A stretch of 20,504 nt of DNA from Zancudomyces culisetae (GCA_001969505.1 LSSK01000949.1:1-20504), one strand, 5' to 3'; positions 8,609 through 18,471 are shown, counted from the stretch's first letter. Numbers and translations: made by a program. Notes: a model not told the origin generated them from the sequence alone.

Positions 8609-10195
8609 ATGAGCTACGAAGCTGATGAAAAAGGCTTAGACCTTAAGGGTAAAGAGGGCCATGGATTGATTGCTGAAGGTTACGTTATGGAGCAGCCGGA
8701 TGATTTCCGCGCTGGTATCCCAGACAAGCTTCCAATTTCAGCATGGCTTATTGTGCTTACTGAATTCTGTGAACGTTTCACCTACTATGGATCTTCACTC
8801 ATCTTTACTCTGTATCTAAGAAACATCTTGGGTGTATCTAAACCAAAAACCACAGCTATTATGAAAGGATTTGTTGCTATGTGTTACTCTATGACTGTGC
8901 TCGGTGCGTTTGTTGCCGATCAATATCTCGGAAAGTTCAAGGCTATCATCGCTTTTGGAATCTGGTACAACATTGGAACAATTTTGCTCTCAATTACAGC
9001 TATCCCAAGCATCAACAAATCATTTGGATTCGCAGGATTTATGATCTCATCCTATCTATTTATCGGTATCGGAACTGGTGGTATCAAGGCTAACGTTTCA
9101 GCATATGTTGCCGAACAGATTCCAGTTGGTTTCAAGGAAACAAGTGTTCCAGGAACATACATCGACTCCCGTGCCACTACTGAGCGTGTATACAGATACT
9201 TCTACTGGTCCATTAACATGGGTGCTTTCCTTGGTATGTTTATCTGTCCAGTAATCAGAAACTCAAATGAAGCGAAGGATAGATACGCAGCAGCCTTTGT
9301 AGTGCCAGCCGCATTGATGGTTCTTTGTATCGTTGTATTTGTCTCTGGAAAGAGCAAGTATTACAACAAACCAATCACTGGATCAGTTATGGGCAAAGTC
9401 ATCAGATGTGCCAGATATGCATTGAAAAACAAGCAACCGGGTTATACCCACTGGTTAGATGGATCTAAGGGTCTTCAAAACGCTGAATGGGATGATAAGT
9501 TTGTCGATGGTCTGAGAAGATCATTGAACGCATGCAAAGTCTTCTGCTTCTATCCATTCTACTGGGCATTGTACAACAACATGACTGACAACTTTATCTA
9601 CCAAGGTGTGTGTATGCAACATCCAAGCTGGCTAGAAGCTGATCAACTTAACTTGGTAAACTCCGTAGTTTTGATTATTGCCATCCCTATCATGGATACA
9701 TTCTTCTTCCCATTCCTTAGAAGGAGAGGAATCTTTATGGGTCCAATCAAACGTATCTTCATCGGTTTCATGATTGTCGTCAGTGGTTTTGTCTATGTAA
9801 CTATTATCCAAAAGGTTGTCTACAGCACTGGTCCTTACTATGACTTCCAAGGTGATAACGTCCCAGATGATCCAGTAAACGACATTGTTATCTGGTGGCA
9901 ACTTCCTGCATACATGATTGTTGGTATCTCCGAAATCTTTGCCTCAGTCACTGGTCTTGAATATGCTTTCTCACAGGCTCCAGCTGAACTCAAGTCGCTC
10001 CTTACTGCATTGTTCTTGTTCACCAACTTCCTTGGTTCGCTTATCGGTATGGCTTTGGCTCCACTTTCTGTCGATCCACTCATTCTCTGGCTGTTTGCTG
10101 GTGAAACTGTTCTCATGTTTATCATAGGTTGTACCGTCTTTATCTTCTTCCGTCACGTTGACGAAGAAGTTAAAAGCATGCAGTCTTATGATTAA
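8609..10195 (+). CDS. PTR2: Peptide/H+ symporter, PTR2 (POT/SLC15) family
   Basis: Plasma-membrane transporter of the major facilitator superfamily that imports di- and tripeptides with protons; substrate is taken from the family. Single uninterrupted frame of 528 residues, somewhat shorter than yeast Ptr2 (about 600), mainly because both cytosolic tails are short. Diagnostic motifs are present: E52-FC-E55-R56-F-TYYG in the first membrane helix (proton-coupling ExxER motif), GAFVADQYLGKF at about 99-110 (PTR2 signature 1) and FYWSINMGAF at 198-207 (signature 2). Later come the cytosolic loop after helix 6 (residues about 250-305) and EIFASVTGLEYAFSQAPAE in a late helix. The coding sequence uses many C-ending codons (ATC, TTC, AAC) and GGT compared with the AT-rich syntaxin, suggesting strong expression. 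A TATA box and possible operators lie upstream. No intron was needed. Confidence 0.95.
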   Translation: MSYEADEKGLDLKGKEGHGLIAEGYVMEQPDDFRAGIPDKLPISAWLIVLTEFCERFTYYGSSLIFTLYLRNILGVSKPKTTAIMKGFVAMCYSMTVLGAFVADQYLGKFKAIIAFGIWYNIGTILLSITAIPSINKSFGFAGFMISSYLFIGIGTGGIKANVSAYVAEQIPVGFKETSVPGTYIDSRATTERVYRYFYWSINMGAFLGMFICPVIRNSNEAKDRYAAAFVVPAALMVLCIVVFVSGKSKYYNKPITGSVMGKVIRCARYALKNKQPGYTHWLDGSKGLQNAEWDDKFVDGLRRSLNACKVFCFYPFYWALYNNMTDNFIYQGVCMQHPSWLEADQLNLVNSVVLIIAIPIMDTFFFPFLRRRGIFMGPIKRIFIGFMIVVSGFVYVTIIQKVVYSTGPYYDFQGDNVPDDPVNDIVIWWQLPAYMIVGISEIFASVTGLEYAFSQAPAELKSLLTALFLFTNFLGSLIGMALAPLSVDPLILWLFAGETVLMFIIGCTVFIFFRHVDEEVKSMQSYD

Positions 10196-10650
10196 TTTTT
10201 TTAATCTATTGGGGTTTTTTTTCCATTTTTCAATTTAAAGTATTTTTATAATTGCTATTTCTGAGTTCATTCAGTAAATTTGAATTACCAACATATAGCT
10301 TACCCTGCCATCCGAATTTTTTCACTATTTATTGTGTTTTGGTCTGATGGGTTTTGATGAAAATTGATTAATCAGGAGGGTGATTGCCTAGTTTTATCGC
10401 TGTATATTTAATTTGATTTGAACAGTAAAAGCCAAAAAAAAGGTGGTTTGCAAGATGCAAGGTGTATTTATGCATGACATACTTGATCAAGAACGTGGGT
10501 GTATATTCGACTTCCTAATAAACCGGAACAGTATCATTGCAATAAAGTGTTGCTCAACAACAAACATCTACTATTTGTTTCCATTTGTTTATACTTCCCA
10601 CACCCACACCTGTACACATTCAAACACTTTTTTTTTAGTACAATTTATAG
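10196..10650. other. PTR2 3' flank
   Basis: T-rich sequence directly after the PTR2 stop (TTTTTTTAATC, then a T8 run at about 10215) is the likely 3' UTR, though no exact AATAAA was seen close by. A 77-codon frame from 10443 has no recognisable feature and overlaps the next promoter; I do not call it. Confidence 0.5.
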
Positions 10651-10658
10651 TATATAAA
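10651..10658 (+). promoter_or_regulatory. TATA box of the secreted-protein gene
   Basis: TATATAAA at 10651-10658, 130 bp before the start codon. An ATG at 10667 lies only 9 bp after this box and so is probably upstream of the transcription start, which argues against the overlapping 71-codon frame that begins there. Confidence 0.55.
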
Positions 10659-10712
10659 ACAAAAGGATGGGAATAGATAGGCCAAATATAATCACAAATC
10701 AATATCTTCTTT

Positions 10713-10756
10713 TTCTCTCTTTCTCTCTTTCTCTCTTTCTCTCTTTCTCTCTTTCC
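10713..10756 (+). repeat. (TTCTCTCT)5 pyrimidine block before the secreted-protein gene
   Basis: Five perfect TTCTCTCT octamers at 10713-10752 followed by TTCCC, between the TATA box and the start codon. CT-blocks like this occur near start sites of strongly expressed fungal genes; the transcription start probably lies in or just before it. Such a repeat is also expected to vary in copy number between strains. Confidence 0.8.
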
Positions 10757-10787
10757 CATCCTGCATACTACTCTCTGCAATATAAAA

Positions 10788-11408
10788 ATGCTAATCACAA
10801 GAACAACTCTTTTAACAATCACATCTTTTGTATATTCCACACTCGGGTACTATACAAATATAAATACACAAGTGCCAAATGATGGCGGGTGTGCTCGATA
10901 TACCAGCCCAAACTATGTTGCCGATGCAATTGATAGACTTGGAATACTAGCAGATATTGAATATATTCTTGCATATCAGAAAACATCGTATGCAAATGAC
11001 TTTAAATCCAACATGCGCACCTATAACGACTATTTCCTAAAGGAAGTGTGTACTTCCACTGATGGAATAGTTTCCACACACGCCAAAGAGTGGTATACCA
11101 ACGAATTTTACAATGATCGACCTGTGCCCACACAGGGTTGTGAATACCCGTATTTTAAAAATGGCGTGGGATACCCAGCCTACGCAAGAGGCAAGATGGG
11201 CCATTTTGTTGAGTACAGAATTTGTGAATTGGAGTTTGAATGTTCAATAACTGCCAGTGTTATCAACTTGGATGAAGGCGAGGAGAGAAATAGTCCTGTC
11301 GAGGACGGGTGTACATTTTCAGTAATAAACCCCATGCTGCCTTCAAATCTTTTATCTGCTTTCTGCCTTAACACCTCTACAGGATATTCACATTTCCAGT
11401 TTTGTTAA
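10788..11408 (+). CDS. Predicted secreted protein with eight cysteines, unknown family
   Basis: I do not recognise this protein. The 206-residue frame is intronless and begins with a signal-peptide-like N-terminus: a short basic start (MLITR), a hydrophobic stretch to about residue 19, and a likely cut near G20. The mature part of about 186 residues has eight cysteines (35, 88, 118, 146, 152, 175, 193, 206), an even number that fits four disulfides, the last being the C-terminal residue. It is rich in Y and N; N195-TS is a glycosylation sequon. No transmembrane segment or C-terminal hydrophobic GPI signal is visible. It has its own TATA box, CT-block and AATAAA, so it looks like a real, independently transcribed gene. 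An effector, cell-wall or adhesion protein is possible but nothing in the sequence decides it. Confidence 0.72.
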   Translation: MLITRTTLLTITSFVYSTLGYYTNINTQVPNDGGCARYTSPNYVADAIDRLGILADIEYILAYQKTSYANDFKSNMRTYNDYFLKEVCTSTDGIVSTHAKEWYTNEFYNDRPVPTQGCEYPYFKNGVGYPAYARGKMGHFVEYRICELEFECSITASVINLDEGEERNSPVEDGCTFSVINPMLPSNLLSAFCLNTSTGYSHFQFC

Positions 11409-11426
11409 TTAACACCATTCGTTCTA

Positions 11427-11432
11427 AATAAA
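11427..11432 (+). terminator. Polyadenylation signal AATAAA
   Basis: AATAAA starts 19 bp after the stop codon of the secreted-protein gene, a plausible 3'-end signal. Confidence 0.5.
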
Positions 11433-13322
11433 ATCCGAATAAGGTCAAAATAATATTATGAGATATAGATATAATCTAATGTCATACTGGCTAGTAGTGT
11501 TTATTACCACATATTTTATGATATTACAAAGTTTACATTATTTGCCATATACATGTTATTTAAGCGCACCATTTATCATCTAATTGTGACTATGAATGGA
11601 GAAGGTTTTTATTGTTGGAATCAACACAAGATTACGATAGTTACTTGATTTTCTTGGTAGACGCATTAATTTGAGGCCAAATACAATTTATTGATGTTGC
11701 TTCATAAATAACAGAGTCAAGCTCCAAAGTCTTATTCTTATTACTTGGTAGATGGCATCATGCTGACGCAAACCAATAGCTTTTAGACCTGTTCATCAGT
11801 TCCGTGAGTTAGCTATCACCGCTAATAATATTTATTCCGATCTTTTTATTCTTAATGCTATATATGTTTTTTGGTTTGATCATCCTTTCCGTTTATTTTT
11901 TTTAGGTTGAACCTTATTGTACAACCCACTACATCCAAACAACGATAAATAATGTTACTGGAAGGAGAAAAATGTGGACACAAATTAAAAATCAATTTCA
12001 AGCCACCCCCCTCTTCTAAGATCTATTGAATTTTGCAACAGCCAATATCTATGAGGTTGCCATCAGTAAAAAATCTAACTTTTGTTTCTCTTTATATTAT
12101 TTTATTCCAGCCAAAATGCGCAATAGAAAAACAAAAAACGACATAAAATGAAAGGTACTATTGCACAACGTATAAACATAGGATGAGCTTACACATCCAA
12201 TAATGTGTATGCTAATCACAACTGTGACTTTTTACGTTTTTTTACTGCTACACTGCTCTTTTGTAACAAAAGGGGGAGGGTGTGAAGATATTTATTTACT
12301 TATCCTTCCTAATGTTTGTATAAAATGTCTTATAAATTTGAAAAGTAAAAAACGATTTTGATGTGAATGTAGATGACACAGGTCCTACGTTCAACTTCAG
12401 TGATACTCAAGCCTATATTTCACATGGAATCAGTAGGTTTATTTACATGACTTATTTTTTTCTTGTAAAGTATAGCACTTGTAGAACTATGGTCGTTATA
12501 AGCCAACTGCTCGATATGAACACAACGATGATTTTACTGGTATAAATTAAGTGGCTAATCTCCAGAAGCGAATTAAACATGAAGTTCGGGGTTCTCCAAA
12601 GAAAAAAGAAGCAAATAAAAGTCAAATATATTTGTGTTTTATTCTAGAACTAAAATTATGGGTGTAGAAACTCGCTGATGCTGCTACCCATTTGAATGTG
12701 TTGCTTTTCTCAGCGATAATAATGTTGCTCATAAAGTTACAAAATTATAAGAATATAAAAATATAAAATGGTCCACGCATGATCAGTGGCGCTTGATAAA
12801 ACTAGGTTGTATAATTTAATTTGGGCGAGTTTTTTTTTTGTCGCCACTATACTTTAGTAGCAAATTTAATAGATAAAAGTTAAAATACGAAATATAGTCT
12901 CATTTGATATTGTTTAAACTCTTTCATATCTGTTGATAGTTAGGTACAAAACTGTAATTAACAGAATATTAAAAAAATACGAGAACCCGTCTAATTTGGC
13001 TAGGAATATATTTTAAAGTAGGTATAAGCAAGTACGTTTACAACACAAGTGTATAAAAAACTGTCAGTAAGCATCTCGGTTATTCGTCGAAACAGGCCTG
13101 GATACAATTAAACCCACTCACCGAACAGAGATATTACGAGTAAATTACATCAACACAAACGTTCGAACTCGATAATTATAAAAGTCATAAATACACACTA
13201 GTACAGTAACAAGATAAGGCGAATACTACAACTTCCCACCTCCCACTTCTGAATAAGGTGTTCGCAAAGTATAGGTGCCAACAAACAATAAGATATACAA
13301 GATAAAATAGATATATGTAAAT
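11433..13322. other. AT-rich spacer and syntaxin promoter region
   Basis: About 1.9 kb with no supported gene. Short frames exist, such as 41 codons at 11458-11583 (hydrophobic) and 60 codons at 12363-12545, but their length is expected by chance in such AT-rich DNA and they show no motif. The last few hundred bases must hold the syntaxin promoter; no clear TATA box was identified. The 5' leader ends with a start-stop element (separate entry). Confidence 0.5.
13315..13320 (+). promoter_or_regulatory. Start-stop element ATGTAA before the syntaxin start
   Basis: ATG TAA at 13315-13320 ends two bases before the syntaxin ATG at 13323. If the mRNA leader includes it, scanning ribosomes meet a minimal uORF with no elongation. 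Such AUG-stop elements are known to stall ribosomes or lower downstream translation in some eukaryotic leaders; an effect here is inferred. Confidence 0.45.
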
Positions 13323-14345
13323 ATGAGTCGCGATAGATTTGCGGAATTAAAGGCCGCCAGAAAAGAGAGTATTTCAACTCTTAGGGCTTCTGATGTTAGC
13401 AGAACCCAAACGACTGGGGAAAAGACGGAAATGGAAATATTCTATACAAAGGTAGGAGAAATAGAGGATATGATCAATAAAGTAAATATCCTAGTATCGC
13501 AAGTGCAAGATTTTCAGGAAAAAAATCTGACATCAATTGATATCGAAAAAGGAAAAGTCATAAGAGCTGAGGTAGAACAAAAAGTAGGTGAAACCAACCG
13601 CGAAATCCAAAATGTTAGGAAACGGTTGATGGAAATGGAAAATCTAAACAACCAGATAAAGGTTGATTCGGGTGATGAAGCAGTTCGGAGAGGACGTCAT
13701 GCTGCGCTGGTAAAAAAGTTTACAGAGGCAATTGAAAAATATAGGTCTATAGAGAGAGAGTCACAAATGAAATATAGGCTTAGAATGGAAAGACAGATAA
13801 GAATAGTAAACCCAAATGCAACAGAGGAGGAAATAAGAAATGCTCTTGACAGTGATAATGCCAGGGCTATATTTGCTCAGAGCGTTGTATCATCAGAACG
13901 AACTAAAAAAGCGAAAAATGTACTCAAGGAAGTTGAAGAACGAAACCAAGACATCAAGAAAATCGAAAAGACCATTATTGAATTGAACCAACTCTTTGTT
14001 GAGATGCAAAGTATGGTCAACAGACAACAAGCTATGCTTGACAACATTGAAAAGGCTGTAGAAAGCACTCAGCAGTATACTGTCCGGGCAAACGAAGAAA
14101 TAGACACAGCGATTGAAATAAGAAAAAGTTCAAGAAAGGTAAGAGATGGTTTCGGTTTTAATTTTTCAGATATGCATTTGCTTTGTTAAGAGTGGTAAAT
14201 CTAACTAATCCCTAAACGTGTTTACCTCAACTAACACTAATCTCGTATAATGTGTAAATAGAAAATATGGTTTTTGACACTCTTCATGATAATTGTACTC
14301 GCAGGATTGGTTATATTCCTGGTGTTAAAATTTAAAAAGGATTAA
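13323..14345 (+). CDS. SSO1: Plasma-membrane syntaxin (Sso1-type Qa-SNARE), two exons
   Basis: Target-membrane SNARE for fusion of secretory vesicles with the plasma membrane, working with a SNAP-25/Sec9 type Qbc-SNARE, a synaptobrevin/Snc and Sec1. Exon 1 is 13323-14138, exon 2 14262-14345; the 123-bp intron runs from GTAAGA to AAATAG. The product is 299 residues. It has an N-terminal segment RDRFAELKAARK resembling the N-peptide of animal syntaxins, a three-helix Habc region (about 35-160), a SNARE motif (about 200-262) with zero-layer glutamine Q235 in NRQQAMLD, a basic juxtamembrane KSSRKK, and a single C-terminal membrane anchor (about 275-294) ending KFKKD. The frame reading into the intron gives a 288-residue form without the anchor. 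Sso1 is the closest functional name; assignment to a paralogue cannot be made. Its Sec1 partner lies 4.2 kb downstream. Confidence 0.93.
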
Positions 14346-14805
14346 TCTCATTGAGGGCTTAACTCAGGAATTTGGGAGTAGAAGCAAATAAATGAGTTTT
14401 TGACTTATCCTTATGTTACATTCTCTTCCCTTTATTGTCCCTCTTTCTTCCTTACCAAAAGTTAAAGTTTTCTAGAAAAATCACGGCTTTTATATTGTTT
14501 ATAAAAACCTGGTGGTATATGTTTATATATTTGTTCTCGCTTACTACTATAACATTGTCTAAATATTGAACGTATAAAAGTATCAGCGATGGACACAGTG
14601 ATGATAATTGTTTATGTTAAATAAAATTAATTGTAAATCCTTCTTGAATCTCAAGAATAAAGAAAAAGGAAAAATAGAAATAAGAGAGAAAAACAGAGAC
14701 TGTGATCTCGGATTATGTTATATTTAATAGGATATATTTCAAAGATGTTAAAAAGTCTCACAATTAGCCTTAAGCAAAGGAAAAAACGTAAAACATCTAC
14801 TTAAA
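14346..14805. other. Syntaxin 3' flank
   Basis: AT-rich spacer. An AATAAA lies about 40 bp after the syntaxin stop (near 14386). No gene or structured RNA is supported. Confidence 0.5.
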
Positions 14806-15046
14806 ATGTCACAAAGGAGTAAAAGGCAAGGTATGTTGCAAAATTTTAAATTGAAATACTCAAATGATTGACTAATAAAATATTTGTAACCTGTAAAGGG
14901 CACAACCAAGATACTAGAAAAAACATACTATTTGCTAGTAGGTAACAAATAACAATCTATATTCACATCATGTCAATCGTATAGGGGCAAGTGCGACATG
15001 GTGGATAGATAGGTACATTCGTCCAACTGGGGAATACCCTTGCTGA
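14806..15046 (+). CDS. Possible tiny two-exon gene, 28-residue product
   Basis: I do not recognise it. Exon 1 (14806-14830) encodes MSQRSKRQ plus one base and ends CAAG|GTATGT, a strong donor like others in this window. The proposed 154-bp intron ends CGTATAG at 14984, again the local style, with branch-like GACTAAT inside. Exon 2 (14985-15046) continues in frame to ASATWWIDRYIRPTGEYPC and a stop, followed by an A-rich 3' flank. The codons of exon 2 are less AT-biased than the surroundings, with two Trp, which is unusual for random AT-rich DNA. An alternative middle exon from about 14899 (acceptor GTAAAG, reading GHNQDTRKNILFA) is also open. It could equally be chance; transcript data would decide. 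Confidence 0.27.
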
Positions 15047-15839
15047 ATCATAAATGAGATAAAAAAAATAAAAATTGTGATTGTTGGTTTCGCCTTGTAA
15101 AATAAATTGCAAATTGTATTGAAAGCAAAGACAGTTTAGCGTATATTATTGCACCTACCTAGTTTATTAGAAACAGGTGGAGTGGAGCTAGCGGATGTTC
15201 AAGTGTTGTTTTGTAATCATAATTATGGCTGATTATCCCACTTTGGAATTCTTTCAATTGTGTACATAATTGATACCTTGGTAATCCATTATTTTAAATG
15301 TGGGTTGTTATGTGGAAAAATCCAATGAAATCAAAAAAAGAGTTTTGGATGGGGGAGAGAGGTGAGAGGATGAAAGGATTAGAGGACGAGTGAGGATAAA
15401 GCTGTGTAAACATGAATAGTTTGTAAAACGGCATTATAGATTTGTAAATTAGTGAAAAATGGAAATAGATGAGAACAAAATGAATAAAAACGAGTTGCTC
15501 CCCCCCAAAAAAAAGCGAAAATAAACGTGGATTAATGGATTAATCGATGAATGGATGAATGGGTGAATGGATGGATGGGTAAATGAGTATGTATTTGCAA
15601 TAATAAAACAAAATTCTAGTCCCGATAATGTTGCAACTGTGGCTGTGTGGAAAGTAAAGCGTTAGTACAATGAAATCCAAATAAATAATTCCATAAATAG
15701 TTCATAAATAATCAAGACGCCTTATATGTTAGATATTCAGGGTGCGTTATTCTTTTTCTATAAATAAATAGGACCACCAATCTACACCAAAAAAAAGATC
15801 CACAAGGACAGAAAACAAGAGAAAAAACATAAAGTAAAA
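15047..15839. other. Spacer and promoter region of the mutase gene
   Basis: AT-rich spacer with purine-rich patches (15352-15395), a C7 run followed by A8 near 15500, and the GATGAATG repeat listed separately. No gene seen; an open minus-strand frame at 15712-15894 overlaps exon 1 of the mutase and has no motif. Confidence 0.5.
15546..15585 (+). repeat. GATGAATG octamer repeat, five degenerate copies
   Basis: Units GATGAATG, GATGAATG, GGTGAATG, GATGGATG and GGTAAATG follow head to tail from 15546 to 15585. A small tandem repeat about 255 bp upstream of the mutase start. Confidence 0.75.
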
Positions 15840-17708
15840 ATGGAAGAGTACTTGGCAAGTATTGAGGAGGGAGCAAAGCGATATCCCAAACCAAATATCA
15901 ACTTCAGCTATGGAACGGCGGGATTTAGAACCTTGTAAGAAAAAACACCAATGTTATACTTGGTATCATGTATTCTATATTTAGCGTTTTTTATTTTATT
16001 TTTGGGAAAAATGACAAACAAGGTGGGTAGGAGGTGGGCAAGAATAATTGGGAGCTAGAGAAAAGATGTTAATGCTTCATAGGGGTGCCCAAATGGAGTC
16101 TGTGGTTTTCAGGATGGGAATATTGGCTTCATTACGCTCCATGAAAGAGTTTGGAAAGGCAATTGGAGTAATGCTGACAGCCTCGCACAACAAGGAAGAG
16201 GTAAAATAACAGCATTTAAATGGAACCTAACAAAAGAAGGATCGAAAAAAGCACAAAAATATAACAAATAGCATAACTATGATAAATAGGACAACGGGTT
16301 GAAACTGATCGATCCTATGGGTGAAATGTTAAAGATGAGCTGGGAGGGATACTGTACCCAAGTGGCAAACGCAGAAAGCACCGAGGATTTGGTTGCTGTG
16401 TTGAAAAACATAGTGAAAGAAGAGGGAATCAACACCAATATCAAGGCAAAAATAGTGTACGGGTGTGACACACGACCTACAGCAAAGATGTTGGTTGCGG
16501 CACTTGAGAGGGGGTTGGAAGCGATGGATGCAGGGACAACAAACTATGGCGTGGTGACAACACCACAGCTTCATTATTTTGTATGCTGCATTAACACAGA
16601 AAACACAGAGCGTGCGTACGGAGAACCAACAGTCGACGGGTACAACAAAAAGCTGGCAAAGAGCTTCCAAAAATTAGTGGAACATTGTAGACCCAAGAGG
16701 GCGTTACACGTAGACTGTGCAAATGGGGTTGGGGCGATTCAGGTGGAAAAGTTGGCACATGCTATTGGAAAGGATTACTTGGATGTAGTTATACACAACG
16801 CGGAGGTATCAGTTGAGAACAGGCTGAATGTCAAGTGTGGAGCAGACCATGTTAAAACGACGCAATCAGCACCTTTAGGCGTACCAATGGTTCCAGGTGA
16901 GAGATATTGCTCATTCGACGGAGATGCAGATAGGCTGGTATACTACTTTTTGGATGAGGGAAAACAATTCCATCTTTTAGACGGGGACAGAATTGCAAGT
17001 CTTGTAGCAATGTATATTAGAGACCTGCTTGAAACAGCCGAACTGCGCAAATTCAATCTAGGAGTAGTGCAAACAGCATACGCCAATGGAAGTTCTACAA
17101 GATATATTCGCGAAAGTCTGGGTCTTCCAGTAGTCATGGCTAACACAGGAGTCAAATATCTACATCATGAGGCTGAAAAGTTTGATATTGGCGTGTATTT
17201 TGAAGCCAATGGGCACGGGACTATTCTGTTCAATCCAAAAACACGTGACATGTTGCATGCCTTTGAGCCACAATCACCAGCACAACAGGAGGCAGTTGAA
17301 AAGCTACTTGCGCTACGTGATGTAATCAACGAGACAATTGGTGATGCAATGTCTGATATGCTTGTGGTTGAAGCTATCCTTGCAACAAAAGATTGGTGTC
17401 TGGACGACTGGAACCAGACATACACTGGCCTTCCCAACAAGCTTATGAAGGTTACTGTGAAGGACCGATCGATTTTCAGGACCACAAATGCTGAACAAAC
17501 ATTAGTGCAGCCTGAAGGATTGCAGGATATGATTGATCAAAAGGTCGAAAGATACATCAATGGAAGGTCCTTTGTCAGACCCTCGGGAACTGAAGATGCT
17601 GTCAGAGTCTACGCCGAAGCGTCTACTAGCGATAAAGTTGATGAGCTGGCTCTTGGTGTTGCACAGTTGGTTTACGATTATGCTGATGGTGTTGGGCCGA
17701 GACCTTAG
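15840..17708 (+). CDS. PCM1: Phosphoacetylglucosamine mutase (three exons)
   Basis: Converts N-acetylglucosamine-6-phosphate to the 1-phosphate, the step before UDP-GlcNAc and therefore needed for chitin, N-glycans and GPI anchors; cytosolic. Exons are 15840-15934, 16083-16200 and 16290-17708; introns of 148 and 89 bp have GT-AG ends. The product is 543 residues, the same size as human PGM3 (542). Seen in order: YGTAGFRT at 24-31, the phosphoserine loop LTASHNKEEDNG with the catalytic serine S66, the metal-binding loop DGDADR at 281-286 (three aspartates), the sugar-binding loop EANGHG at 376-381, and the phosphate-binding loop RPSGTEDAVR at 501-510. All catalytic elements are intact. SWEGYCTQVANA is close to fungal versions. 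The frame from 16299 alone lacks the first two exons and the catalytic serine. Confidence 0.96.
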
Positions 17709-18365
17709 TTTATCATTCCTTTTTTTTTATTTTTACATTTTTGGTAGTTTGTAATCGAGCATCTAGAATATAATTGGGTATTCATTGGCTGCAATTTTAA
17801 TCACCGCATGATGAAAAGAGCAAATAAACAAGATATTTGAGGAGAAAGTAGCAAATAATGAGAAAACAGGTTATAAACGAGGAAATAGTACCACATATTT
17901 ATGCCCCGATTCGTCAGTATGTATTCGCCCATCTGGTCTTTTTTTAATTTTGTTTTGCATTAATTTGCTGAAAACTTGTGACAAAGAGGTAAAAATAAAC
18001 TCTTGGAGATTTAGAGGGGGAGAAGGAAGTGTGGAAAGAGGAGGGGGGAGTAAATGCGGGACCGTAAATTTGCAGGAAATAACTAGTAGTTAAAGCATCA
18101 GTAAACTGAAAAATAGCAAAGGAAGGCTATAGAAAAAGAAAAGTATATATATAAAAAGGGTGGAGAATAAAACAGCTTATAAAGAAAAGGGTAAATGGGA
18201 AAATAGAGAGAAAGAGAATACACAACTCGTAGGATAAACAAAAGAGAAATAGCGAAGATTTTCGATAAAGCGATATTAGAGATAGGGGGGGCTCCAGTTG
18301 TCTTTCGGGTACATTTGTAAAATATCAGAGAAAGAATTGTTGTTGGTATACATGCTTGCTTAAAG

Positions 18366-18373
18366 CGGCGCCG
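18366..18373. promoter_or_regulatory. CGGCGCCG palindrome upstream of SEC1
   Basis: A perfect GC-only 8-bp palindrome in strongly AT-rich DNA, 165 bp before the SEC1 start. Inverted CGG half-sites are bound by fungal Zn2Cys6 factors, here with a two-base gap; no factor can be named. Confidence 0.2.
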
Positions 18374-18471
18374 TATATACAGTCGAAATATAAAACATAA
18401 AAACAGATTTATAAAAAGTAAACGAGGGAACAGAAAAAGCAAATAAAATAGAATAGAATATTATTAAACAG

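Noticed and set aside
10667-10882. 71-codon frame overlapping the secreted-protein start
   Set aside because: It begins only 9 bp after the TATA box and mostly translates the CT-repeat; likely upstream of the transcription start.
13160-13172. GTTCGAACTC resembling a tRNA T-loop
   Set aside because: Upstream 70 bases show no A box, acceptor stem or anticodon stem.
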